This document shows positions 11,895 through 22,138 of a DNA stretch of 64,000 nt, piece after piece (position 1 is the first letter of the stretch; the number at the start of each line of letters is the position of its first letter). The stretch is from Bromus sterilis (Eukaryota > Streptophyta > Magnoliopsida > Poales > Poaceae). The translations under genes were made by a program, and so were the position numbers. The DNA is taken from positions 274,867,501 through 274,931,500 of the forward strand of contig OX465599.1 in NCBI GenBank assembly GCA_950022295.1, in the 5' to 3' direction. The notes under the pieces were generated by a model, which was given only the letters and a program-made list of their open reading frames with translations, was not told where the DNA came from and ran no database searches.

Positions 11895-13407
11895 CGATGA
11901 CCCTCAACGTAAAGGGATCTATTGCAACATTTTCGATAAGTAAGAGTGTCGAACCCAACGAGGAGCGAAAGGTATTGATAGGTGATTTTTGACAAGGAAT
12001 AACTGCAAGCACTGAAAGATAACTTGGTAGGGGTTTTCGATATAAGCAACGATAAGATAAAAGCAAGCTAAGTAAATAGTACTACGGAGCAGCAAGTGGC
12101 CCGATCCTTTTGAGCAAAGGATAAGCCTGACAACTGAACTTATAAATACTAAAGCGTTCTTGAGGACACATGGGAAGGTAGTCACGTGCTTTCGCCATAC
12201 TCCGTATCGATAACAAGTGTTGTGCTGATAAGTGTTGACTGGTTGGATCTATGCTAGCACACCTTCTAGACTAAGATAAGTGCACTCTTATGATTAAACA
12301 TCTTGGAAGCATCCGCAAATACAAGATAGAAATTAAGGCAATGCCTAACCACAGCAGTAAGATCAAGGATCCATTAGTCCCTTGTGCAAAAGTGTGCACA
12401 CTGGGGTTCAGGTTTCTGTCACTCCGGCAACCCACCGTAAGCATTCTTAATACACAATGTATTCCCCTAGGTCCTTAATAAGGCGAAGTGTTGAGTGTTC
12501 GACTCACACAACACCACTAGGAAAATAACAACACAACTTAAATATCAAACAACACAAATTACTTGAACATCATATGACTACTAACAACTAGACTTCTCCC
12601 ATGTCCTCAAGAACTAAAGTAACTACTCAGAAAACATACAAGAGATCATGATCAGAGGTGATAAATATATGATAAACAATCTGGACATAATGATATTTCT
12701 CCAACAAAACTCAATAGCATTCACCACAGGGTAGTAATCAACACCAATAGAGTAGAGAGGATAGATAATACGGATTACAACACAAGATAAACTTGTGAGG
12801 TGAGATTGGATGGTGGTGGAGATGGTGCTGATGTTGGGGGTGATGTTGATGATGATCTCGATGATGCCCGTGACGATGGTGATGACGATGGCGATGATCT
12901 CCCCTTCCGGGAGGTGATCTCCTTGACGGAATCTGCCCGCCGGAGAGCCCTTTTCTTCTCTGTAGGTTTCCGCCACGGAGCGGCGGCGGAACTTCGTAAA
13001 ATCTTCTCCTTTTTAGGTTTTCGCGTAACGAGGAGTATATAGGCCAGAGGGGGGAGCCGGGAGTGGCCCCAGGGCTCCAGGCGCCCTCCCGGCGCGGCCA
13101 GGGGTGGGCCGCGCCAGGTGGCCGCCTAGGGCTCTTGTGCCCCCCTCTGGCCCCTCTTCGGCGTGTCTTCGTTAATCTTCTGGAAAAATACCCTCCGTCG
13201 ATTTTCAGGTAATTTGGAGGTATTCTTCTTCAGCAACTCAGCGTCCACTTTTTACCGATGAATCCTGCGTATGCTGCTTCGGCACCGGAAAGTTGCAAAC
13301 TGTGCAAAATAAGCCAAAACAACATAAGAACATCATCGTAATGTGAAATATATCAATGAATAAGGATGAATTACAATATAAAATAGTGATGCATTTTGGA
13401 CGTATCA
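11895..13407 (-). mobile_element. 3' LTR of element C (gypsy, 1513 bp)
   Basis: On the minus strand the LTR starts TGATACGTCCAAAATGCATC at 13407 and ends near ...GGGTCATCG at 11895, the final A of the usual CA having changed. It contains a GC-rich leader (13050-13145) followed by GAT/ATC-rich sequence (12800-12900). Upstream on the minus strand is the polypurine tract AAGCTTGGGGAAGT. The matching 5' LTR is not in the window because element D interrupts C. Confidence 0.85.
13035..13041 (-). promoter_or_regulatory. TATA box of the element C LTR
   Basis: On the minus strand GGCCTATATACTCC follows the GC-rich stretch of the LTR. In the 5' LTR copy this position would drive the genomic RNA; here it sits in the 3' LTR and would read outward into the flank. 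Confidence 0.5.
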
Positions 13408-15057
13408 ACTTCCCCAAGCTTAGACCTCGCTTGTCCCCAAACGAAAACTAAGCTCGGTAAACCTGTCCACAAGTTTAGAGAGTGAAGTGTCGATAAATAA
13501 AATACGGACAAGAATCATCATGATCTTTTCACCAAACTCAAACATCCTCAACAGCAACCTCCAACTCATAAGGCCCTTATGAAAGAGTAATAACAATTAT
13601 AATCAAAAGTAGGGCTAAGGAAACTCATCAAATCATGGAAAACAAGTCCTTTGGTCAAGAACAACTAATAGTTTTTAGCTTTGCTCTTTCTCATTATAAT
13701 TTCAAGAGACAATTTGGAACTTTTTGAAAGAACAAGCTATTAGTCATGAAGTGCAAATGCTAACACAAAGGAAGATGTTTGCATGGCAAATGCTTTTGCA
13801 AACAACATACTTATCAAGAGATAATGTCAACAATGATATGGCATGGCAAAACTTTAATGCAGCATTATATGGATGAATCTTCATCAGCATCAAGTGTCTG
13901 TTCTCTTTGGGAAAGGAGGAAGTAGGGAAAACTGACTCAACATAAAAGTAAAGGAAAAAGCCTTGTCAAAGGCAAGCAGGGAAAACTCAAGTGCTATCCT
14001 CAAATCAAACAGAGTGAAAATAAGATTTGAGAGGTGCATGATTTGTCAACGAATGCTAATAGATAACTCAATTGCTTCTCATATTGGACAAGTTTCGAGG
14101 AACGGCTCCCAAACGGGGACGATCACATCCCCGCAATCTCCTTTGTTTATCACTGCCAAAGTTTTCTGATTTCTCATGAACAATGCGTGAAGGAGGGTTT
14201 GTTTATGGTATTATCTTTTGTGAGCTGGGCACACTCATGCCAGTTCCTCCTCGTATTAGGGGTTTGCAGATTAGACATGCAATCCCAGGTAAAACTTGTC
14301 CAACTTAAGAAGATCAAGAGTTAACTACTACTTCCTCATGAGCTAAAACAGGGGCACAAAATAGAGGATTTTGAACATCTAAGGATAACACAAAAATTCT
14401 ATGCTTTAGGAGTGGTAGTGGAATACCACGAATAGGAAGGTATGGTGGACTCATATGGAAGATACTGGTTACAAGGTATGGATGCACAAGTAGAATTCCG
14501 CTTAGTACAGAGGTTTGGCTAGCAAAGGCTTTGAGAGAACAGACAATTGATGAAGACTTGGATGCAAAGCAATATAAGGCATAAACATTAAAACAAGCAT
14601 AGCACATCAAGTTGTCTTCGTTGTCAACATAACACTACAAGCATAATAACAAAAAGGGTTTTGGCTATGTCGCTACTTTGAAAAATAACATGCTTGTTGT
14701 CATGACCAAAGCTATGTTTGCCAAGATTAAATAAAGTTTCCAAAGCCATACCTGATATAAGGTCAATACTCCCCATAAGAATCATCATAAGGTCGATTGC
14801 GTGAAGAGAATACCGAGTGCAGCGAAGAGATCAATAGACTTCTCATTAATATTCCATCATAGACGACTCCACACTCACGGATACATAAATCTCCAAAAAG
14901 GAGTGATAGACCTCAAAGAAAACACCTATTTTATAAGATAACTTCCCTAGACACGATACGACTCTACTTGACTCTAAAAGACATAGATAAAGATAAAAAT
15001 ACCGGGCACTCCCGCAAGCTTGTAACACGCTACGGGGATGCCATTACCCAAGGAGAT
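13408..15057 (-). other. Non-coding 3' region of element C
   Basis: Between the second ORF of C and its 3' LTR lie 1.65 kb with no domain I recognise. The LTR-proximal end carries the polypurine tract, seen on the plus strand as acttccccaagctt at 13408-13421. Short open frames on both strands (for example about 14314-14610) have no recognisable domain or consistent frame and I do not call them genes. Confidence 0.7.
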
Positions 15058-15553
15058 TTACTCCTCATTCTTGTTCTTGTTGGTCACGTACTCCTTGGCG
15101 AAGTGCTTCCATGGAAGTTGTTCTCTAGTCTCAAAGGACATTCCCGTCTCCAGGATCCTGCACTCAGCACCCAAACCCATGCGCAGAAACTTTAGTTCAT
15201 ACTTTCTGCAGATCATAGATCTGTGCCTGAAGTTCATAAAAATTTTCTTCTAGTGCGGCCAAACTTGACCACATCTACTTCATATCCTTCTTGTGGGAAG
15301 CCTCTATCTCGTTCATGATGTCGAAGTTAGCTTCAACACCACGCTTCTCCATCTTCTTGAACTTGAAGACCTCATGTTCCATCTCCTTCAGCCGCTCCTC
15401 GGTGCTCTCCTCCTTGACTGGTCCCTTCAGATCCTCCTTGTGGAGGTCACCATCCTCCACACGAAGGACCTGGGGGTGCTTCTTCACCTCAGCGAGGTAA
15501 GGGTTGATGACGTTGATGACGAACTTGTCCTTGGGGGAACTTGGGGAAGCCAT
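15058..15553 (-). pseudogene. Second ORF of element C, coiled-coil-like, broken
   Basis: From an ATG at 15553 the product begins MASPSSPKDKFVINVINPYL and continues with a charged, Glu/Lys-rich segment (EERLKEMEHEVFKFKKMEKR) that looks helical. A stop occurs at about 15275. Similar coding text (AALEENFYELQAQIYDL) follows in the same frame, then a frame change leads to an end at 15058. The ORF lies downstream of the integrase in the place where Athila-type elements have an extra ORF. I see no signal peptide or membrane segment, so I do not call it envelope-like. Its function is unknown. Confidence 0.6.
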
Positions 15554-15659
15554 GGCACCTAGGTCTAGCTGAAAGATTTCCTGGCAGAAACAGATCGAAA
15601 AGAAAACGCACGAAATCGCGAGATACGTTACCGGAACGATCCGGGCAAATATATAGAAA

Positions 15660-15800
15660 AAATTTCTGCACAGAAAGGAAGGTAACGAGCCAAAGCGGGG
15701 TCGGAGACGGACTCCGGGGTGCCCAGGCGGCCTCCCGGCGCGGCCAGAGGTGGGGTCGCGCGAGGGGGGCGCCTGGGCCCCCTGGAGCTGGTCTCCGGCT
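15660..15800 (-). other. GC-rich leader-like block ahead of the second ORF of C
   Basis: Between integrase and the second ORF is a GC-rich block. On the plus strand it reads gtgcccaggcggcctcccgg, then a 'cgcggccagaggtgggg' stretch. It closely resembles the GC-rich leader inside the C LTR (13050-13145) and those of F (50790-50880 and 54990-55095). It may be a copy of an LTR leader acting as a local 5' untranslated region. Confidence 0.55.
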
Positions 15801-16895
15801 CCACTTCGGCCTCAAATTTTCTATATTTTGCAAAAATTCGTAAACTGGAACTTTTATGGCGGTTTCGCGATGTTTCCTTACCGTAATACATACCTTTCCT
15901 TATTCTGCTTCTTCTGGTGTCTAAAACAGGGCTGCAACATGTTCTTCATGAGTTGTTGTGTATACCAAATCCACATCAACATTGACAGGGTCTCCTGCTA
16001 TGTAATGCTTAAGTCTTTTCCCATTCACCACTTGAGGTTTGGTGCCTTCGAAATTATTAATCTTGCTCGCACCCGAGCGGTAGACTTCCTCAATATGAAA
16101 TGGCCCTTCCCACCTGGAAAGTAGTTTACCTGGAGAAAACATGAAACAGGATCTAAATTTACGTTTCAGAATCCTCATATCGTGCCACTTCTTTACCTTT
16201 TCCTTGAATATTTTAGCACTCTCGTAAGCTTCACTTCTCCACTCATCTAGGGAAGTCAAGTTCATGAGACGCTTTTCACCAGCTAATTTCGGGTCAGCAT
16301 TAAGCTCTCTAATAGCCCAGAAAGCTTTGTGTTCTAATTCTAATGGCAGATGGCAAGCCTTTCCATAGACCATCTTAAAGGGAGACATGCCCATGGGGTT
16401 TTTGTAAGCAGTTCTATACGCCCACAAAGCATCTCCTAAATTATTTGACCAATCTTTTCTATTTCTATTAACTGTCTTCTGTAAGATCAACTTGATCTCT
16501 CTATTGGTGAGCTCAACTTGCCCACTAGTTTGAGGGTGGTACGGTGAAGCAATTCTATGATTGACATCGTACTTGGCTAAAGCTTTTCTAAAAGCTCCAT
16601 GTGTAAAGTGCGAACCCCCATCAGTCATGAGGTACCTGGGTACTCCAAACCTAGGAAAAATTACATCCTTGAGCATTTTCAAAGATGTCTTGTGATCAGC
16701 ACTTTCAGTGGGGATTGCTTCTACCCACTTGGTTACATAATCAACAGCAACTAAAATTTGAGTGTACTTGTTACGCCCCGGCCACAGCCACCGGTTCCCG
16801 GCGTACGCCTTGCGGGATCTAGACTGTCCCCACAGACCAACATTAGTCTTTACTGCGCACTTTGTCCTCACTCGTGCGCACCTGGGAGCTACTTC

Positions 16896-16953
16896 CCAGT
16901 CGGTCACCCATCCTCAAATTTCTCCAAGTCAAGCACGCTTAACTTTGGAGTTC
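16896..16953 (-). promoter_or_regulatory. 5S-rRNA-like internal promoter in the Cassandra 3' LTR
   Basis: Read on the minus strand, GAACTCCAAAGTTAAGCGTG followed by CTTGA matches the box A region of plant 5S rRNA, and GGATGGGTGACCGACTGGGA matches the box C region. Such boxes bind TFIIIA and TFIIIC, so Pol III transcription from inside the LTR is known for this family. This copy keeps the GCGTGCTTG core of box A. Confidence 0.85.
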
Positions 16954-17177
16954 TTTGAAGATGTGCTTCCGGAAAAGAAGGTGCACCTTGTTGATATGAG
17001 TAGTCTATCATTCCTATTAAGCCAGGATGTCACATACACCCCCACTCAAAGGAACCGATGTCCTCATCGGCCCACAGGAACGTTCCCCCTTGGCACACGT
17101 CTGTGTGTCCAGTGCCGACACATGTCCCACATGTTCGCGCAACTGACCCACACACGCCCGTGTAACCGCGAGGGTCG

Positions 17178-17189
17178 GCTCTGATACCA
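17178..17189 (-). other. Primer binding site of Cassandra, tRNA-iMet type
   Basis: On the minus strand TGGTATCAGAGC lies two bases inside the 5' LTR end and matches the 3' end of initiator tRNA-Met. Confidence 0.9.
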
Positions 17190-17318
17190 TTTGTTACGCC
17201 CCGGCCACAGCCACCGGTTCCCGGTGTACGCCTGGCGGGATCTAGACTGTCCCCACAGACCAACACTAGTCTTTACTGCGCACTTTGTCCTCACTCGTGC
17301 GCACCTGGGAACTACTTC

Positions 17319-17376
17319 CCAGTCGGTCACCCATCCTCAAATTTCTCCAAGCCAAGAACGCTTAACTTTGGAGTTC
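17319..17376 (-). promoter_or_regulatory. 5S-rRNA-like internal promoter in the Cassandra 5' LTR
   Basis: This is the same 5S-like segment in the 5' LTR, which would be the transcribing copy. Box A reads GTTAAGCGTTCTTGGC on the minus strand. It differs from the other copy at two bases: it keeps the GGC of 5S but has T for G in GCGTGCTTG. Box C is identical in both LTRs. Confidence 0.85.
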
Positions 17377-17993
17377 TTTGAAGACGTGCTTCCGGAAAAG
17401 AAGGTGCACCTTGTTGATATGAGTAGTCTATCATTCCTATTAAGCCAGGATGTCACAGTACTTGTGTGAAGAAGGAAAAGGACCCATAAAATAAAAAACC
17501 CAGCAATCAAAAGGATCAATCACTAGAGAGTAATTCATATGCATCTCATTCCTTCTACTAATATTACCAACTCTCTGACACTTATCACAGGATAAAACAT
17601 AATTTCTAGCATCCTTAAAGAGACTAGGCCAATAAAAACCTGATTGAAGAACCTTATGTGCGGTCCTCTCACCGGAATGATGTCCTCCATATGGACTGTC
17701 GTGACATTGTTTGAGAATGTCCTTCTGCTCGTGTTCCGGTATGCATCTTCTCACGACCCCATCTGGACCTTCTTTGAAAAGATGTGGGTCATCCAAAAAG
17801 TAATGCCTCAAATCATGAAAGAACTTCTTCCTTTGCTGAAATATTAAACCTGGAGGCAAAAACTTTGCAACGATAAAGTTAGCATAGTTTGCAAACCAAG
17901 GATCGGAGAGAGATTGTACTTTAACAACAGTTAGCTGTTCGTCTGGAAAACTGTCGTTGACTGGAATGGGATCATGCGGTATATCTTCCATCC

Positions 17994-19116
17994 TTAAAGA
18001 TTATCCGCCACCAGATTGTGTTCTCCTTTCCTATCGACAATCTTCAAATCAAATTCTTGAAGAAGGAGTACAAATCGGATGAGCCTTGGTTTGGCATCCT
18101 TCATCTCCATAAGATACTTAATGGCAGCATGGTCAGTATGAACAATAATCTTAGAATCAACAATATACTGCCTAAACTTATCACAAGCAAACACTACTGC
18201 TAAGAATTCCTTCTCAGTAGTAGCATAATTGTTTTGAGCACTATCAAGGGTTTTGCTAGCATAAGATATAACATTCAACTTCTTATCAACCCTCTGCCCT
18301 AAAACAGCTCCAACAGCAAAATCACTAGCATCACACATAATTTCAAAAGGTAATTTCCAATCAGGTGGTTGTACTATAGGAGCGGTTATTAAAGCTTTCT
18401 TAAGAACCTCGAAGGCTTCCTTACAATCTTCATAAAAAAAGGAACGTCCTTCTGGAGAAGATTAGTGAGGGGTCTCGAAGTCTTAGAAAAGTCTTTAATA
18501 AATCTTCTATAGAAACCAACATGACCGAGAAAACTACGAATACCTTTGATGTCCCTTGGGTAGGGCATCTTTCAATTGCTTCGATCTTGGCCCTGTCCAC
18601 CGTAATTCCCCTCTCGGAAATCTTGTGGCCAAGAACAATTCCCTCGTTGACCATAAAGTGGCACTTCTCCCAGTTGAGCACCAGATTTGTCTCCTCACGT
18701 CTCTGCAAAACTTTATTAAGGTTGTGGAGACAATGGTCAAAAGAGGTTCCATAGACGGAGAAATCGTCCATGAATACCTCCACAATTTCTTCGCAAAAAC
18801 CATGAAAGATAGCAGACATACACCTTTGAAAAGTAGCAGGGGCATTACATGAACCAAAAGGCATACGTCTGTAAGCATAAGTACCATAGGGACAAGTAAA
18901 AGTGGTCTTCTCTTGATCAGCAGTGTTAACATGAATTTGAGAGAAGCCGGAATAACCATCTAAATAACAAAAATGAGTATTCTTGGATAACCTTTCAAGC
19001 ATTTGGTCGATGAACGGCAACGGGCAGTGGTCCTTCCTGGTTGCCTTGTTCAGCTTCCTGTAATCAATACACATTCTATATCCAATAATAATTCTCCGAG
19101 GTATTAGTTCATTCTT
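17994..19116 (-). pseudogene. Reverse transcriptase and RNase H of element C
   Basis: From 19116 downward the minus strand encodes the start of the RT palm (MCIDYRKLNKATRKDHCPLP). Motif A follows as FCYLDGYSGFSQI and the active-site motif as VEVFMDDFSVYG, the FMDD form being typical of Athila-type elements. Frameshifts near 18530 and 18440 break the connection. The RNase H domain (18338 to 17994) then has MCDASDFAVGAVL, TTEKEFLAV and VHTDHAA with its acidic residues kept. The upstream part of RT, protease and gag are absent because element D is inserted at 19116/19117. Confidence 0.9.
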
Positions 19117-20789
19117 TGTTAGCGATCGGCGCAGAAAAAAATATTCCTACCTACGAGTCCCGAACCAAAGATCTATGCTATGCTGATGTATGTAACGGAA
19201 GGAATCGGTGTTCATACCTTTGAAGACCGAAAAAGGGAAACATTCCTCGAACGTGGTTGGCGTAGACTCTGATCCTACGACCTCCCTGTCGTGTTGAAGA
19301 ACCTCCGACGATGAAGTAGCACCACACGTGTAGTGCCTCACGGGATTACACACGTACGATGCAACCGATGTCCCTCCGGGCTCCGAACCAGAAGAGCAGC
19401 GGAAAGAAGATTGATCCGGATCCCGATTCCGGCAGCGCGATGGCGTCCGGATGATGGTGAAACCCCCAACCAGGTGCAAACTCCAAACCAGGGGAGTCCG
19501 CTCTAGGTCGGAGAAAGAGAGAGAGAGAGAGAAACTCAATGTTCTGTTGAAAAAAGGCACCCACCCCTCCTTATATAGGCCAAGGAGGGGCTCCACCCCC
19601 TCCCCTTCCCCCATGTGGGACTAAACCCCTAAGGGGGGGAGTGGTACGGCTAGGAGGGGGGATGGGCCCCTCCCTTAGCGCCAAGCCCAAGGGGGGGAGG
19701 CTCCCCCTTTCCCCTCATGGGCCTTTTAAGGCCCAAATACCTTTTCACCTTTTTAATTAATTATTTAAATCATTTTTAATATTTAATTCTTTCAGTTAAA
19801 TAATAAAACATATTTAAACATTAATATATATTATTTTGAACCTTTCAAAATATCCGGAACAGCTTCCGGCACCTCCCGGTACATTTCCGGTGTTTTCTCT
19901 CTTTTCACCGATGATCCCAAATCAATCCTTAATGCATCGATTGCCCTTAAGTGTGACACCCTACGGTCCGGGAAACAGTAGACATGATCGAGACACTCTC
20001 TGACCAATGACCATCATGTGGGATCTGGTTACAATCCTTGATGTGCCCCTACGCTTCCATCGAATAAACTTCATCGCTGTTGAACCGTTATCAATATGAC
20101 TTGATCCCTTTGTGCTTCGGTACTATGTTTGTCCGAGGTATGATCGTCGGTATCCAATACCTAGTTCTTCCTCGTCTCCGACATAACATGTTTACTCGTC
20201 TGTGAATATTACATCTCTTGTGACCTAGTCACTTGCTTGCAAGCTATTGATGCAACACCACCGAATGGGCCCAGAGTACCTATCTGTCACTCGGATTGAC
20301 AAATCCCGCTCTGATCTATTTCATACTCCTCAACATATCTACTTCGGAATACCCAAGATACACCTTTTCAGTTACCATGTTTCAGTATAACGTTTAATGC
20401 ACTCAAAGCATCCTAATAGATAGCAATTATGTATGATCATCACGGTCTAAGGATTCAGTCACTATGTTATTAAGTCATCGGAATGCTGAACTTATGTGAC
20501 TTGATCACACTGCAATGCTTAAGGTGGGTGTGTGTCCATCACATCATTCTCCTAATGATATGACCTCATTGTCAATAGACTATTATGTTCTCATGATCAG
20601 GAAACCTTGATCATCAATTTCCCAATGACCTAGTATGCCTGAGTTTAACTAGGGACCAAGTTGTTATATATCACACGTGTGTTAATGTTTCCGCTTAATA
20701 CAGTTCTAGCACAATATATAACGTATTATGAACAAACAGATATGTGACAAATATCTTTATTAATTTGCCTCTAGGGCACATATCCAACA
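19117..20789 (-). mobile_element. 3' LTR of element D (Ty1/copia, 1673 bp)
   Basis: On the minus strand the LTR starts TGTTGGATATGTGCCCTAGA at 20789 and ends GCGCCGATCGCTAACA at 19117. The polypurine tract GTGCAAGTGGGAGAC (20790-20804) precedes it. The LTR splits the RT of element C, with TTCTT at 19112-19116 as the expected target duplication. It is homologous to the plus-strand LTRs of element E. A GA microsatellite at about 19511-19530 lies inside. Confidence 0.9.
19570..19579 (-). promoter_or_regulatory. TATA box of the element D LTR
   Basis: The minus strand reads GGCCTATATAAGGAGGGG, an excellent TATA context also present in the related E LTR at 25570. Being in the 3' LTR it would read into the sequence of C. 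Confidence 0.6.
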
Positions 20790-20820
20790 GTCTCCCACTT
20801 GCACTAGAGTACAAATTACA

Positions 20821-22138
20821 CTAGTTTACATCAGGTATGTATCTAACACCAATAGTCTCTCGGTGTTGTTCAAACTTGGCTTGTGGAAGAGGTTTAGTCA
20901 TTGGGTCTGATGGATTCATATCCGTATGTATTTTGCAAATCCTAGTATGACCATCCTTGACGTAGTCCCGCGTCACATGGAAACGCCGGAGAATATGCTT
21001 GGTTGTAGAGTGAGTCCTCGGCTCCCTTGCGTTAGCAATGGCACCCATATTGTCGCAATAAATGCTAACAGGGTCAGTGCAACTAGGGAATACGCCAAGC
21101 TCGATGACAAACTTCTTCAGCCAATGCGCTTCATTTGACGCTTCGCAAGCGGCAATATACTCCGACTCCATCGTAGATTGGGCGACGACTGATTGCTTTC
21201 CGCTCCTCCAGCTAATCGCACCACCATTCAACATAAACACGTATCCCGTCTGGGATTTTGAGTCATCGGGATCAGTACCAAGACTGGCATCGACGTAACC
21301 TGTTACGGCGAGCTCTTCTTCACATCCTCCATAGACAAGAACCAGATCCTTAGTTGTTCGTAAGTACTTAAGGACGTTCTTCACTGCAATCTAATGATCC
21401 ATTCCAGGATTACTTTGGAAACGATTAGTCTGACTAACCGCCAAGGCCACATCTGGTCGAGTACACAACATAGCATACATGATACAACCTATGGCTGAGG
21501 CATAGGGATTTGAAGACATTTCCTCCCTTTCTTTTGTTGTTGCTGGGCATTGAGTCACACTCAATTTACTTCCTTTCATAACGGGCAAGAGGCCTCTCTT
21601 GGCGTTATCCATATTGAACCTCTTCAATATCTTCTCAAGGTAAGTTCTCTGACTCAGTGCTAATAGGCGTCTTGATTTTAATGCCTAATATGTATGCATC
21701 TTCACCTAGGTCATTCATGGAAAATTGTCCATTCAAATATTCCTTTACCCCCTCTAGAAATTTCACATCATTCCCTATCAATAATATGTCATCCACATAT
21801 AGTACTAGGAATGCCATAGAGCTCCCACTCGCTTTCTTATAAACACAGAATTCTTCTTCATTTTGGACAAATCCAAAAGCTTTGATCACCTCATCAAAAC
21901 GAAGATTCCAGCTCCGAGATGCTTGCTTCAACCCATAAATGGACCGTTGAAGTTTTCATACCTTACCAGCGTCCTTAGGATCAATAAAACCTTCTGGTTG
22001 TACCATATACAACTCTTCCTCAATGTTGCCATTTAGGAACGCGGTTTTCACATCCATCTGCCATATTTCATAGTCGTAATAGGCAGCAATTGCTAGCAAT
22101 ATCCGGATAGACTTTAGCATCGCTACGGGAGAGAAAGT
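20821..22138 (-). pseudogene. Reverse transcriptase (C-terminal part) and RNase H of element D
   Basis: After an in-frame TAG at 22139-22141, RT continues with motif A EIWQMDVKTA near 22060, a TGA near 21958, then SIYGLKQASRSWN and the active site VLYVDDILLIGND. A frameshift at about 21660-21680 precedes KRFNMDNAKRGLLP and YASAIGCIMYAMLCTRPDVA. A TAG (in place of the Trp expected from relatives) lies near 21391. RNase H then runs from KNVLKYLRTTKDLVLVYGG through QSVVAQSTMESEYIAACEA to the stop at 20821. These enzymes would copy element RNA into cDNA in cytoplasmic particles. The catalytic residues I can see are kept, but the frame is broken. Confidence 0.9.

Larger units (their letters stand above)
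16769..17457 (-). mobile_element. Cassandra TRIM retrotransposon, complete
   Basis: The element is 689 bp with two 266-bp LTRs (16769-17034 and 17192-17457), a 157-bp interior, and a perfect 5-bp target duplication GTACT (16764-16768 and 17458-17462). On the minus strand the LTR begins TGTGACATCC and ends GGGGCGTAACA. The interior starts with a tRNA-iMet primer site and ends with a purine tract, GAGTGGGGGTG. It encodes nothing. The LTRs contain 5S-rRNA-like sequence, the hallmark of Cassandra. I count seven substitutions and no indels between the LTRs. It lies in the integrase of element C in the same orientation as C. Confidence 0.95.
15921..17997 (-). pseudogene. Integrase of element C, split by Cassandra
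   Basis: The N-terminal part (17997 to 17463) carries the zinc-binding His-His-Cys-Cys motif with YGGHHSGERTAHKVL, then SCDKCQRVG. The C-terminal part (16763 to 15921) carries the catalytic core: AVDYVTKWVEA, then LMTDGGSHF with the second Asp, and HPQTSGQVELTNRE with the catalytic Glu. It ends at HVAALF followed by a stop. The 689-bp Cassandra element at 16769-17457, with a GTACT duplication, separates the two parts within SSHKYTQ. Integrase would insert the element's cDNA into chromosomes. A one-base loss near 17998 also shifts it relative to RNase H. Confidence 0.9.
11895..19116 (-). mobile_element. Element C, Athila-like Ty3/gypsy, 3' part
   Basis: The order on the minus strand is RT, RNase H, integrase, second ORF, non-coding region, polypurine tract and 3' LTR. 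This is the gypsy order with an extra ORF after integrase. The FMDD active site and the TGATACGTCC LTR support the Athila group. C is the outermost recognised element of the central nest: it hosts Cassandra directly and is interrupted by D. Its 5' half should reappear to the right of the window, on the far side of D. Confidence 0.85.

Noticed and set aside
12800..13042. Asp/Gly-rich 80-codon frame
   Set aside because: It is a translated GAT repeat in the leader of the C LTR.
15541..15891. Plus- and minus-strand frames across the GC-rich block
   Set aside because: They are composition-driven and overlap the leader-like block before the second ORF of C.
16896..16953. A host 5S rRNA gene
   Set aside because: Only the internal promoter region resembles 5S, it is repeated in both LTRs of a retroelement with primer site and target duplication, and no 120-base 5S unit is present.
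19505..19535. GA microsatellite as a regulatory element
   Set aside because: A short simple repeat in the leader of the D LTR; nothing suggests a specific role.
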